Positions 21,590 to 33,163 of a stretch of DNA of 64,000 bases are shown here, one piece after another; position 1 is the first letter of the stretch; every line of letters starts with the position of its first letter. A program made the position numbers and the translations under genes. The stretch comes from Streptomyces sp. NBC_00582 (GTDB lineage Bacteria > Actinomycetota > Actinomycetes > Streptomycetales > Streptomycetaceae): positions 8,618,001 through 8,682,000 of the forward strand of contig NZ_CP107772.1 in the NCBI RefSeq assembly GCF_036345155.1, read 5' to 3'. The notes under the pieces were generated by a model. The model was not told the DNA's origin, did not search any database, and was given only the letters and a program-made list of their open reading frames with translations.

Positions 21590-22155
21590 CATCTGCTCTA
21601 CTGCTCGCGGCCGGGAAGCAATCGGCCGAAGTGACCGACTGGGCCGCGCGGATCGGCTGGGTGGTCGGCCTCGGACTCTTCGTCGCGCTCGTCTACTGGC
21701 TGATGCGCGAGGGCTGGAAGTGGCGCGGCACCCTCCAGGGCGACCTTCCCGAGCTTCCCACCGCGCCGGACGAGCCCGGCGAGGCGAGACTGACGATGAG
21801 CGGCCGCTACCACGGCTCCACCACCGCCGGGCAGTGGCTCGACCGCATCGTGGCGCACGGCCTGGGCACCCGCAGCCGCGTCGAGCTGACGCTCACCGAC
21901 GCGGGCCTGGACGTCGTACGCCCCGGCGCGACCGACTTCTTCGTCCCGGCCGCGGCGCTGCGCGAGGCGCTGCTCGGCAAGGGCATCGCCGGCAAGGTCC
22001 TCACCGAGGGCGGACTGCTGGTGGTGACCTGGCAGCACGGCGACAAGCTGATCGACTCCGGTTTCCGCTCCGACCACGCGGCCGAGCACACCGAGTGGGT
22101 CGAAGCCATCAATTCCATGATCAAGAACAACACGACGGAAGGCGCCGAACGATGA
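21586..22155 (+). CDS. PH-like domain membrane protein in the pyr operon
   Basis: Conserved uncharacterised protein (189 aa). The N-terminus is short, then one transmembrane helix spans ~23-41 ([19 protein letters not shown]). A cytoplasmic domain starts around residue 70 ([20 protein letters not shown]) and resembles a bacterial PH-like fold. It ends [19 protein letters not shown]. It overlaps pyrC at its start (GTG 21586) and carA at its end (ATGA), so it is tightly coupled to the pyrimidine genes. Nothing in the sequence suggests catalysis; a membrane or complex-assembly role is speculative. Confidence 0.8.
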   Translation: MTSALLLAAGKQSAEVTDWAARIGWVVGLGLFVALVYWLMREGWKWRGTLQGDLPELPTAPDEPGEARLTMSGRYHGSTTAGQWLDRIVAHGLGTRSRVELTLTDAGLDVVRPGATDFFVPAAALREALLGKGIAGKVLTEGGLLVVTWQHGDKLIDSGFRSDHAAEHTEWVEAINSMIKNNTTEGAER

Positions 22156-23286
22156 CGACCTCCACCAGGGGAGCTGCGAAGACTCCCGCCGTACTCGTCC
22201 TGGAGGACGGCCGCATCTTCCGCGGCCGCGCCTACGGGGCCGTGGGGGAGACCTTCGGCGAAGCGGTGTTCTCCACCGGCATGACCGGCTACCAGGAGAC
22301 CCTGACCGACCCGTCGTACGACCGCCAGATCGTCGTCGCGACCGCCCCCCAGATCGGCAACACCGGCTGGAACGACGAGGACGACGAGTCGAGCCGCATC
22401 TGGGTCTCCGGCTACGTCGTGCGCGACCCCGCGCGCGTGCCGTCCAACTGGCGCGCCCGCCGCTCCCTGGACGACGAACTGGTCGCCCAGGACATCGTCG
22501 GGATCTCCGGCATCGACACCCGCGCCCTCACCCGCCATCTGCGCGAGCGCGGCTCCATGCGGGCCGGCATCTTCTCCGGCGAGGCGGTCGGCGCGGAGAC
22601 CGAGCTCCTCGCGCGCGTGCAGGCCCAGCCGCAGATGAAGGGCGCGAGCCTCTTCGAGGAGGTCGCGACCAAGGAGGCGTACGTCGTCCCGGCGATCGGC
22701 GAGAAGAAGTTCACCGTCGCCGCCGTCGACCTCGGCATCAAGGGCATGACCCCGCACCGGATGGCCCAGCGCGGCATCGAGGTGCACGTGCTGCCCGCCA
22801 CCGCGACCGCCGACGACGTCTACGCCGTGAACCCCGACGGCGTGTTCTTCTCCAACGGCCCCGGAGACCCGGCCACCGCCGACGGCCCGGTCGCCCTCAT
22901 GACCGCCGTCCTGGAGCGCAGGACGCCGCTCTTCGGCATCTGCTTCGGCAACCAGATCCTCGGCCGCGCCCTCGGCTTCGGCACCTACAAGCTGAAGTAC
23001 GGCCACCGGGGCATCAACCAGCCGGTCCAGGACCGCACGACCGGCAAGGTCGAGGTCACCGCGCACAACCACGGCTTCGCCGTCGACGCGCCGCTCGACC
23101 GGGTCAGCGAGACGCCGTTCGGCCGCGCCGAGGTGTCCCACGTCTGCCTCAACGACGACGTCGTGGAGGGGCTCCAGCTGCTCGACCAGCCGGGCTTCTC
23201 CGTCCAGTACCACCCCGAAGCGGCAGCCGGCCCGCACGACGCCGCCTACCTGTTCGACCGCTTCGTATCCCTGATGGAGGGCCAGC

Positions 23287-23294
<8 letters not shown>
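22152..23294 (+). CDS. carA: Carbamoyl-phosphate synthase small subunit (glutaminase)
   Basis: Class I glutamine amidotransferase that delivers ammonia to CarB (380 aa). Conserved N-terminal domain ([17 protein letters not shown]), nucleophile elbow [15 protein letters not shown] and the His/Glu of the triad in [14 protein letters not shown]. The ATG at 22152 overlaps the upstream PH-like gene, and the end overlaps the carB GTG by eight bases. Confidence 0.97.
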
Positions 23295-26595
<3,301 letters not shown>

Positions 26596-26601
26596 CAGCC
26601 C

Positions 26602-26631
26602 GAGGGGGACACCGGAAACGGTGTCCCCCTC
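26602..26631 (+). terminator. Hairpin with GAAA tetraloop between carB and pyrD
   Basis: GAGGGGGACACCG (26602-26614) and CGGTGTCCCCCTC (26619-26631) form a perfect 13-bp stem closed by GAAA, a GNRA tetraloop, then TTCATG. It begins 7 bases after the carB stop, within the pyr gene string. It may be a partial terminator or a 3'-end stabiliser separating carB from pyrD-pyrF. Confidence 0.65.
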
Positions 26632-26671
26632 TTCATGAGCGCTCTTGATGAGGGCTCTCCATGAGGGAACC

Positions 26672-27778
26672 ATGTACAAGATCTTCTTCAACCTCGTCTT
26701 CCGGCGGATGGACCCGGAGCAGGCCCACCACCTGGCCTTCCGCTGGATCCGGCTCGCCGTCCGCATCCCCGTGCTGCGCACCTTCGTCGCCGCCGTCCTC
26801 GCGCCGCGCCACAAGGAGCTGCGCACCGAGGCGTTCGGGCTGCGCATGCACGGCCCCTTCGGGCTCGCCGCCGGCTTCGACAAGAACGCCGTCGCGATCG
26901 ACGGCATGTCGATGCTGGGCTTCGACCACGTCGAGATCGGCACGGTCACCGGGGAGCCGCAGCCGGGCAACCCCAGGAAGCGGCTCTTCCGGCTCGTGCC
27001 GGACCGCGCGCTCATCAACCGCATGGGCTTCAACAACGAGGGCTCGCTCGCCGTCGCCGCCCGCCTGGCCTCCCGCACGCCCGTCTTCCGGACGGTCGTG
27101 GGCGTCAACATCGGCAAGACCAAGGTCGTCCCCGAGGAGGAGGCGGCCGCCGACTACGTGAAGTCCACCGAGCGGCTCGCCCCGCACGCCGACTACCTGG
27201 TCGTCAACGTGTCGTCGCCGAACACCCCGGGGCTGCGCAACCTGCAGGCCACCGAAGCGCTGCGCCCGCTGCTGAGCGCCGTGCGCGAGGCCGCCGACCG
27301 CACGGTGACCGCCCGGCGCGTCCCGCTGCTGGTGAAGATCGCCCCGGACCTCGCCGACGAGGACGTGGACGCGGTCGCCGACCTCGCGGTGGAGCTCGGC
27401 CTGGACGGGATCATCGCCACCAACACCACCATCGCGCGCGAGGGACTCGGTCTGCGGTCGGACCCCTCGACGGTCAAGGAGACCGGCGGCCTGTCCGGGG
27501 CGCCCCTGAAGGCGCGCTCGCTGGAGGTGCTCAGGCGGCTCTACGCGCGCGTGGGGGACCGGATCACCCTGGTGGGCGTCGGCGGCATCGAGGACGCCGA
27601 GGACGCCTGGCAGCGCATCCTGGCCGGTGCCACGCTGGTCCAGGGCTACAGCGCCTTCGTCTACGAGGGGCCCTTCTGGGGCCGCGCGATCCACAAGGGG
27701 CTCGCCGCGCGGCTGCGCACGAGCCCGTACGCCACCCTCGCCGACGCGGTCGGCGCCGACGTGAGGAAGACGGTATGA
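26672..27778 (+). CDS. pyrD: Dihydroorotate dehydrogenase (quinone), class 2
   Basis: FMN enzyme oxidising dihydroorotate to orotate with membrane quinone as acceptor (368 aa). The N-terminal [20 protein letters not shown] is the amphipathic membrane-binding segment of class 2. [19 protein letters not shown], the catalytic serine region [13 protein letters not shown] and the FMN-phosphate motif [12 protein letters not shown] are clear. ATG 26672 is chosen because GAGGGA precedes it and homology begins there; the frame is open from TTG 26645. ATGA overlap with pyrF. Confidence 0.95.
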   Translation: MYKIFFNLVFRRMDPEQAHHLAFRWIRLAVRIPVLRTFVAAVLAPRHKELRTEAFGLRMHGPFGLAAGFDKNAVAIDGMSMLGFDHVEIGTVTGEPQPGNPRKRLFRLVPDRALINRMGFNNEGSLAVAARLASRTPVFRTVVGVNIGKTKVVPEEEAAADYVKSTERLAPHADYLVVNVSSPNTPGLRNLQATEALRPLLSAVREAADRTVTARRVPLLVKIAPDLADEDVDAVADLAVELGLDGIIATNTTIAREGLGLRSDPSTVKETGGLSGAPLKARSLEVLRRLYARVGDRITLVGVGGIEDAEDAWQRILAGATLVQGYSAFVYEGPFWGRAIHKGLAARLRTSPYATLADAVGADVRKTV

Positions 27779-28617
27779 CCCTCGAGCCCTTCGGCGCGCG
27801 CCTGCGCCGGGCGATGGACGAGCGCGGTCCCCTGTGCGTCGGGATCGACCCGCACCGCTCCCTGCTGGTCGAGTGGGGCCTGAACGACGACGTGGCGGGT
27901 CTGGAGCGGTTCAGCCGCACGGTCGTCGAGGCGGTGGCCGGCCGGGTCGCCGTGCTGAAGCCGCAGAGCGCCTTCTTCGAGCGGTTCGGCTCGCGCGGGA
28001 TCGCCGTCCTGGAGAGGTCGGTGCAGGAGGCGCGGGCCGCCGGTGCCCTGGTGGTCATGGACGCCAAGCGCGGCGACATCGGCTCCACCATGGCCGCCTA
28101 CGCCGAGTCCTTCCTGCACAAGGACGCGCCGCTGTTCTCCGACGCGCTGACCGTCTCGCCGTACCTGGGCTACGGCTCGCTCAGCCCCGCCGTCGCGCTC
28201 GCCCGGGAGAACGGCGCGGGCCTGTTCGTCCTGGCGCTCACCTCCAACCCGGAGGGCGGCGAGGTGCAGCACGCGGTGCGGACGGACGGCCGCGACGTCG
28301 GCGCGACCATGCTGGCCCATCTGACCGTCGAGAACGCGGGTGAGGAGCCCCTGGGGTCCTTCGGGGCGGTCGTCGGGGCGACCCTGGGTGACCTCTCGTC
28401 CTACGACCTCGACATCAACGGGCCGCTTCTGGCACCCGGCGTGGGGGCGCAGGGGGCGACGCCGGCCGACCTTCCCGGGGTGTTCGGGAGCGTGCTGCGC
28501 AACGTCGTGCCGAACGTCAGCCGGGGAGTGTTGCGCCACGGTCCCGACGTGATCGCGCTGCGTGACGCCGCGGACCGTTTCGCGGATGAGATCCGCGTCA
28601 CGCTGGAGTCTTCCTGA
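27775..28617 (+). CDS. pyrF: Orotidine 5'-phosphate decarboxylase
   Basis: Converts OMP to UMP, the last step of de novo UMP synthesis (280 aa). It is the longer type found in actinobacteria and myxobacteria, with the catalytic Lys/Asp array [31 protein letters not shown] and [13 protein letters not shown] are substrate-binding segments. The ATG overlaps the pyrD stop. Last gene of the pyr operon. Confidence 0.96.
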   Translation: MTLEPFGARLRRAMDERGPLCVGIDPHRSLLVEWGLNDDVAGLERFSRTVVEAVAGRVAVLKPQSAFFERFGSRGIAVLERSVQEARAAGALVVMDAKRGDIGSTMAAYAESFLHKDAPLFSDALTVSPYLGYGSLSPAVALARENGAGLFVLALTSNPEGGEVQHAVRTDGRDVGATMLAHLTVENAGEEPLGSFGAVVGATLGDLSSYDLDINGPLLAPGVGAQGATPADLPGVFGSVLRNVVPNVSRGVLRHGPDVIALRDAADRFADEIRVTLESS

Positions 28618-28929
28618 CGGCCGGTCCGAGGGCGTTTCAAACCTCCGATCAGTGCTTCGTGGCCGATTTGAGGCTGGATACATCCTCAAATCCGGGGCAC
28701 TATGTCTGAAATATCCTGTCCTGACAGAGGCTGACCAGGACTTTTCCTCTGTTCTCGCTGACTCAGGCGGACTTGGCCGCTAGTCTCCGAGCAGTGGGGG
28801 TACCCCCACGCTCTTTCAAGCAGTGGGGGAGAACGGGCAGAGCGTGTTGCTCGTAGCTCCCTAGGTGTGGGGCGACTAGGTTCCTCACCGGTCCGTATCC
28901 GACAGTTCGACATCCGAGGTGACGTAGGC
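28618..28929 (+). promoter_or_regulatory. Non-coding interval before the integration host factor gene
   Basis: This 312-base gap has no gene-like frame and is locally AT-richer than its surroundings. It holds an imperfect terminator-like repeat, GATTTGAGG (28665-28673) with CCTCAAATC (28684-28692), and a GC-rich repeat element at 28791-28829. The ribosome binding site for the IHF gene (CCGAGGTGACG) is at its end. It presumably carries the sIHF promoter, but no -10/-35 pair stands out. Confidence 0.5.
28791..28829. repeat. Repeat element with two mutually exclusive hairpins
   Basis: GCAGTGGGGG occurs twice as a direct repeat (28791-28800 and 28820-28829). The first copy is part of a perfect 16-base palindrome GTGGGGGTACCCCCAC (28794-28809). 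Its right arm CCCCCAC can instead pair with GTGGGGG at 28823-28829, so only one of the two hairpins can form at a time. Similar GC-rich units recur between genes in many Streptomyces genomes (recollection, not checked). Confidence 0.6.
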
Positions 28930-29253
28930 GTGGCTCTTCCGCCCCTTACCCCCGAACAGCGCGCAGCCGCGCTCGAAAAGGCCGCCGCGGCTCGCCGGGA
29001 GCGGGCCGAGGTCAAGAATCGACTCAAGCACTCCGGCGCCTCCCTGCACGAGGTCATCAAGCAGGGTCAGGAGAACGACGTCATCGGCAAGATGAAGGTC
29101 TCCGCGCTGCTCGAGTCCCTGCCGGGCGTGGGCAAGGTCCGCGCCAAGCAGATCATGGAGCGACTCGGCATCTCCGAGAGCCGCCGCGTGCGCGGTCTCG
29201 GTTCCAACCAGATCGCCTCCCTGGAGCGTGAGTTCGGCAGCACCGGCTCCTGA
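28930..29253 (+). CDS. Actinobacterial integration host factor (sIHF/mIHF)
   Basis: Small nucleoid-associated protein (107 aa, same length as S. coelicolor sIHF). It is unrelated in sequence to E. coli IHF, and it binds and bends DNA to affect topology, secondary metabolism and phage integration. Start GTG 28930 (MALPPLTPEQRAAALEKAAA) with GAGGTGA upstream. A charged N-terminal helix precedes a helix-two-turn-helix region, ALLESLPGVGKVRAKQIMER, and SRRVRGLGSNQ. An upstream in-frame ATG lacks support. Confidence 0.95.
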   Translation: MALPPLTPEQRAAALEKAAAARRERAEVKNRLKHSGASLHEVIKQGQENDVIGKMKVSALLESLPGVGKVRAKQIMERLGISESRRVRGLGSNQIASLEREFGSTGS

Positions 29254-29313
29254 TCCGGGGTACTGCCGGGAAGGGAGTCCCGGGCACTCCGGGATTGCTG
29301 GAATAATCGCTGC

Positions 29314-29907
29314 ATGGCTGCAACATTCCGGGGGACGACCCCCGAGCCCCCGGACGTACGTCCGCGGCTGACCGTGCTCTCCGGCCCCTCAGGGGTCGGC
29401 AAGAGCACGGTCGTCGCTCATATGCGCAAGGAACACCCCGAGGTCTGGCTCTCGGTGTCGGCGACGACCCGCAAGCCGCGCCCCGGTGAGCAGCACGGAG
29501 TCCACTACTTCTTCGTCACCGACGACGAGATGGACAAGCTGATCGCCAACGGCGAGCTGCTGGAGTGGGCCGAGTTCGCCGGGAACCGCTACGGCACGCC
29601 GCGAGGCGCCGTGCTGGAGCGTCTGGAGGCGGGTGAGCCCGTCCTCCTGGAGATCGACCTCCAGGGTGCCCGGCAGGTCCGCGAGTCCATGCCGGACGCC
29701 CAGCTCGTGTTCCTGGCTCCCCCCTCCTGGGAGGAGCTCGTCCGCAGACTCACCGGGCGGGGCACCGAGCCGCCCGAGGTCATCGAGCGCCGGCTGGACG
29801 CCGCGAAGATCGAACTCGCGGCCGAGCCGGAGTTCGACGTGACCCTGGTCAACACCTCCGTCGAGGACGTGGCGCGTGAGCTGCTAGCCTTGATGGATGT
29901 CGTGTGA
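29314..29907 (+). CDS. gmk: Guanylate kinase
   Basis: Phosphorylates GMP to GDP (197 aa). P-loop [16 protein letters not shown]-binding [13 protein letters not shown] and [12 protein letters not shown], then [14 protein letters not shown] ~15-residue non-conserved N-terminal extension precedes the fold. ATG 29314. Upstream of rpoZ, a conserved pairing that places nucleotide supply next to an RNA polymerase subunit. Confidence 0.97.
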   Translation: MAATFRGTTPEPPDVRPRLTVLSGPSGVGKSTVVAHMRKEHPEVWLSVSATTRKPRPGEQHGVHYFFVTDDEMDKLIANGELLEWAEFAGNRYGTPRGAVLERLEAGEPVLLEIDLQGARQVRESMPDAQLVFLAPPSWEELVRRLTGRGTEPPEVIERRLDAAKIELAAEPEFDVTLVNTSVEDVARELLALMDVV

Positions 29908-29957
29908 TCGTGATGGTCGCACGGATCGATCCTTTCCCACCCATCGGAAGGTAGAGC

Positions 29958-30230
29958 GTGTCCTCTTCCATCTCCGCGCCCGAGGGCATCATCAACCCGC
30001 CGATCGACGAGCTCCTCGAGGCCACCGACTCGAAGTACAGCCTCGTGATCTACGCGGCCAAGCGGGCCCGCCAGATCAACGCGTACTACTCGCAGCTCGG
30101 CGAGGGCCTCCTCGAGTACGTCGGTCCGCTCGTCGACACCCACGTCCACGAGAAGCCCCTCTCGATCGCGCTCCGCGAGATCAACGCGGGTCTGCTGACG
30201 TCCGAGGCCATCGAGGGCCCCGCGCAGTAG
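29958..30230 (+). CDS. rpoZ: RNA polymerase omega subunit
   Basis: Small subunit that supports assembly of beta' into RNA polymerase and, in Streptomyces, affects antibiotic production and differentiation (90 aa). GTG 29958. [20 protein letters not shown] and [20 protein letters not shown] are the omega core; [15 protein letters not shown] is the C-terminal helix. A 15-bp terminator follows 50 bases later. Confidence 0.97.
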   Translation: MSSSISAPEGIINPPIDELLEATDSKYSLVIYAAKRARQINAYYSQLGEGLLEYVGPLVDTHVHEKPLSIALREINAGLLTSEAIEGPAQ

Positions 30231-30280
30231 GCGCAGCAGCACATGGTCGCAGTAGTACGTTCAGACTGCGTCTGACTTAT

Positions 30281-30315
30281 CCACAGGCCCGGCAGTGCCC
30301 CTGCCGGGCCTGTGG
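30281..30315 (+). terminator. Terminator after rpoZ
   Basis: CCACAGGCCCGGCAG (30281-30295) and CTGCCGGGCCTGTGG (30301-30315) form a perfect 15-bp stem with a five-base loop, 50 bases beyond the rpoZ stop. Confidence 0.85.
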
Positions 30316-30364
30316 TGTGTGATGGACTCGTACGTTGCCGCGCCGGGGAGAGACGGGGAGCCAA

Positions 30365-31570
30365 GTGGTGGACAAGCCCAAGGTCGTACTGGGGGTCAGC
30401 GGTGGCATCGCCGCCTACAAGGCCTGCGAGCTGCTGCGACGGTTCACGGAGTCGGGTCACGACGTCCGCGTGGTCCCCACCGCCTCCGCCCTGCACTTCG
30501 TCGGCGCCGCCACCTGGTCCGCCCTCTCCGGCAACCCCGTCTCCACCGAGGTCTGGGACGACGTCCACGAGGTCCCGCACGTCCGCATCGGCCAGCACGC
30601 CGACCTGGTCGTCGTCGCCCCGGCCACCGCCGACACGCTCGCCAGGGCCGCCCACGGCCTCGCCGACGACCTCCTCACCAACACCCTGCTCACCGCCCGC
30701 TGTCCGGTGGTCTTCGCGCCCGCGATGCACACCGAGATGTGGGAACACCCGGCCACCCAGGAGAACGTGGCGACGCTGCGCCGCCGCGGTGCCCTCGTGA
30801 TCGAGCCCGCCGTCGGCCGCCTCACCGGCGTCGACACCGGCAAGGGGCGGCTGCCCGACCCCGCCGAGATCTTCGAGGTCTGCCGCCGCGTCCTGGCCCG
30901 GGGCGTACGCGAACCCGACCTCACCGGCCGCCATGTCGTCGTCAGCGCCGGCGGCACCCGAGAGCCGCTCGACCCGGTCCGCTTCCTCGGCAACCGCTCC
31001 TCCGGCAAGCAGGGCTACGCCCTCGCCCGCACCGCCGCCGCCCGCGGCGCCCGGGTCACCCTGATCGCGGCCAACACCGGCCTGCCCGACCCGGCCGGCG
31101 TCGACGTCGTCCAGGTCGGGACGGCGATACAGCTCCGCGAGGCGGTACTCAAGGCGGCCGCCGACGCCGACGCCGTCGTGATGGCCGCGGCCGTGGCCGA
31201 CTTCCGGCCCGGGACCTACGCCACCGGGAAGATCAAGAAGAAGGACGGGAAGGAACCCGACCCGATCGTCCTCGTACGCAATCCGGACATCCTCGCGGAG
31301 ATCTCGGCCGACCGCGCCCGCCCCGGACAGGTGATCGTCGGCTTCGCCGCCGAGACGGACGACGTCCTCGCCAACGGGCGGACGAAACTCCGCCGCAAGG
31401 GCTGCGATCTGCTGGTGGTGAACGAGGTGGGGGAGCGCAGGACCTTCGGCTCGGAGGAGAACGAGGCCGTCGTCCTGGGCGCGGACGGCAGCGAGACACC
31501 CGTGCCCCACGGACCCAAGGAAGCCCTGGCCGAAATCGTATGGGACCTCGTGACGCCACGCCTGACCTGA
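30365..31570 (+). CDS. coaBC: Bifunctional phosphopantothenoylcysteine decarboxylase / phosphopantothenate-cysteine ligase
   Basis: Two consecutive steps of coenzyme A synthesis (401 aa). The N-terminal CoaC flavoprotein domain has VVLGVSGGIAAYKACELLRR, the catalytic-His region VPHVRIGQHADL, and APAMHTEMWEHPAT. The C-terminal CoaB ligase domain starts near VVVSAGGTREPLDPVRFLGN and has AAAVADFRP and KIKKKDG. GTG 30365 is chosen because GGGGAG ends five bases before it; a second GTG directly follows. Confidence 0.96.
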   Translation: MVDKPKVVLGVSGGIAAYKACELLRRFTESGHDVRVVPTASALHFVGAATWSALSGNPVSTEVWDDVHEVPHVRIGQHADLVVVAPATADTLARAAHGLADDLLTNTLLTARCPVVFAPAMHTEMWEHPATQENVATLRRRGALVIEPAVGRLTGVDTGKGRLPDPAEIFEVCRRVLARGVREPDLTGRHVVVSAGGTREPLDPVRFLGNRSSGKQGYALARTAAARGARVTLIAANTGLPDPAGVDVVQVGTAIQLREAVLKAAADADAVVMAAAVADFRPGTYATGKIKKKDGKEPDPIVLVRNPDILAEISADRARPGQVIVGFAAETDDVLANGRTKLRRKGCDLLVVNEVGERRTFGSEENEAVVLGADGSETPVPHGPKEALAEIVWDLVTPRLT

Positions 31571-31810
31571 GGGTTGGATGCGCTCGCCGTTCCCTCGTAC
31601 GCCGCTCGATTCGGGCGTGGCGACCCTGGCCAAGCGCACACGCCATTCGGCACAATGCCCGTGCCGCAGGTCACAGCGCTCCCGAGAGGCGAGACAGGTG
31701 GGCCGGTGGCCGGGCTCGACCGATAAACTGTTTCCCGGACGACGCCGGGCGCAGCTCCCGTCGCGTCCGCCAATGATCAGCCAGCAGCCGCTGCAACCAC
31801 AGGGAGCGTT
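31571..31810 (+). promoter_or_regulatory. Upstream region of metK
   Basis: This 240-base gap carries a -10-like TAAACT at 31724-31729, giving a leader of about 75 bases, and AGGGAG before the metK GTG. No SAM riboswitch architecture was recognised by eye. Confidence 0.35.
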
Positions 31811-33019
31811 GTGTCCCGTCGCCTGTTCACTTCGGAGTCCGTGACCGAGGGTCACCCCGACAAGATCGCTGACCAGATCAGCGACACCATCCTCGACGCG
31901 CTGCTGCGCGAGGACCCGACGTCCCGCGTCGCCGTCGAGACCCTGATCACGACGGGTCTGGTGCACGTGGCCGGTGAGGTCACCACCAAGGCGTACGCGC
32001 CGATCCCCCAGCTGGTCCGCGAGAAGATCCTCGAGATCGGCTACGACTCCTCGAAGAAGGGCTTCGACGGCGCCTCCTGCGGTGTCTCGGTGTCCATCGG
32101 CTCGCAGTCCCCGGACATCGCGCAGGGTGTCGACACCGCGTACGAGTCCCGTGTGGAGGGCGACGACGACGAGCTGGACAAGCAGGGCGCCGGTGACCAG
32201 GGCCTGATGTTCGGCTACGCCTCCGACGAGACGCCGACCCTGATGCCGCTGCCGATCTTCCTGGCGCACCGTCTGTCCAAGCGGCTCTCGGACGTCCGCA
32301 AGAACGGGACCATCCCCTACCTGCGCCCCGACGGCAAGACCCAGGTCACCATCGAGTACGACGGCGACAAGGCCGTCCGCCTCGACACGGTGGTCGTCTC
32401 CTCGCAGCACGCGAGCGACATCGACCTGGACTCCCTGCTGGCGCCCGACATCCGCGAGTTCGTCGTGGAGCCGGAGCTGAAGGCGCTGCTGGACGACGGC
32501 ATCAAGCTCGACACCGAGAACTACCGTCTGCTGGTCAACCCGACCGGCCGCTTCGAGATCGGCGGCCCGATGGGCGACGCCGGCCTCACCGGCCGCAAGA
32601 TCATCATCGACACCTACGGCGGCTTCGCCCGGCACGGCGGCGGCGCCTTCTCCGGCAAGGACCCGTCCAAGGTCGACCGCTCGGCGGCGTACGCGATGCG
32701 CTGGGTCGCGAAGAACGTGGTCGCCGCGGGTCTCGCCGCGCGCTGCGAGGTCCAGGTCGCGTACGCGATCGGCAAGGCCGAGCCGGTCGGTCTGTTCGTC
32801 GAGACCTTCGGCACCGCCAAGGTCGACGCCGAGAAGATCGAGAAGGCCATCGACGAGGTCTTCGACCTGCGTCCGGCCGCGATCATCCGCGACCTCGACC
32901 TGCTGCGCCCGATCTACGCCCAGACCGCCGCGTACGGCCACTTCGGCCGTGAGCTGCCCGACTTCACCTGGGAGCGGACCGACCGCGTCGAGGCGCTGCG
33001 CAGGGCCGCGGGCCTGTAA
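31811..33019 (+). CDS. metK: S-adenosylmethionine synthase
   Basis: Makes SAM from methionine and ATP (402 aa). [20 protein letters not shown] with the catalytic His, [13 protein letters not shown] (hexapeptide signature), [20 protein letters not shown] (P-loop-like nonapeptide region) and [16 protein letters not shown] are all present. GTG start. In Streptomyces SAM level also influences antibiotic production and sporulation. A long terminator follows. Confidence 0.98.
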   Translation: MSRRLFTSESVTEGHPDKIADQISDTILDALLREDPTSRVAVETLITTGLVHVAGEVTTKAYAPIPQLVREKILEIGYDSSKKGFDGASCGVSVSIGSQSPDIAQGVDTAYESRVEGDDDELDKQGAGDQGLMFGYASDETPTLMPLPIFLAHRLSKRLSDVRKNGTIPYLRPDGKTQVTIEYDGDKAVRLDTVVVSSQHASDIDLDSLLAPDIREFVVEPELKALLDDGIKLDTENYRLLVNPTGRFEIGGPMGDAGLTGRKIIIDTYGGFARHGGGAFSGKDPSKVDRSAAYAMRWVAKNVVAAGLAARCEVQVAYAIGKAEPVGLFVETFGTAKVDAEKIEKAIDEVFDLRPAAIIRDLDLLRPIYAQTAAYGHFGRELPDFTWERTDRVEALRRAAGL

Positions 33020-33049
33020 GGGCACGCTGTCAGGACGTACACCCGCGTC

Positions 33050-33092
33050 ACCGGCTCCCGGCGCCACCGTTCAGGTGGGGCCGGGAGCCGGT
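33050..33092 (+). terminator. Terminator after metK
   Basis: The outer stem ACCGGCTCCCGGC (33050-33062) pairs with GCCGGGAGCCGGT (33080-33092). Inside it CCACC (33064-33068) pairs with GGTGG (33074-33078) around GTTCA. TCGTTCGT follows. Confidence 0.85.
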
Positions 33093-33163
33093 TCGTTCGT
33101 GAACGTGGGGCTCCATGAGCGGGGCCGGGGTCGCTGTCAGTGGGGTTTGGTAAGAATGCAGGG

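Noticed and set aside
31571..31810. Possible SAM riboswitch before metK
   Set aside because: No SAM-I or SAM-IV core helices could be assembled by eye; only a -10-like element and a ribosome binding site are supported.
30086..33067. 993-codon minus-strand frame opposite coaBC and metK
   Set aside because: Shadow of conserved genes, no recognisable domain.
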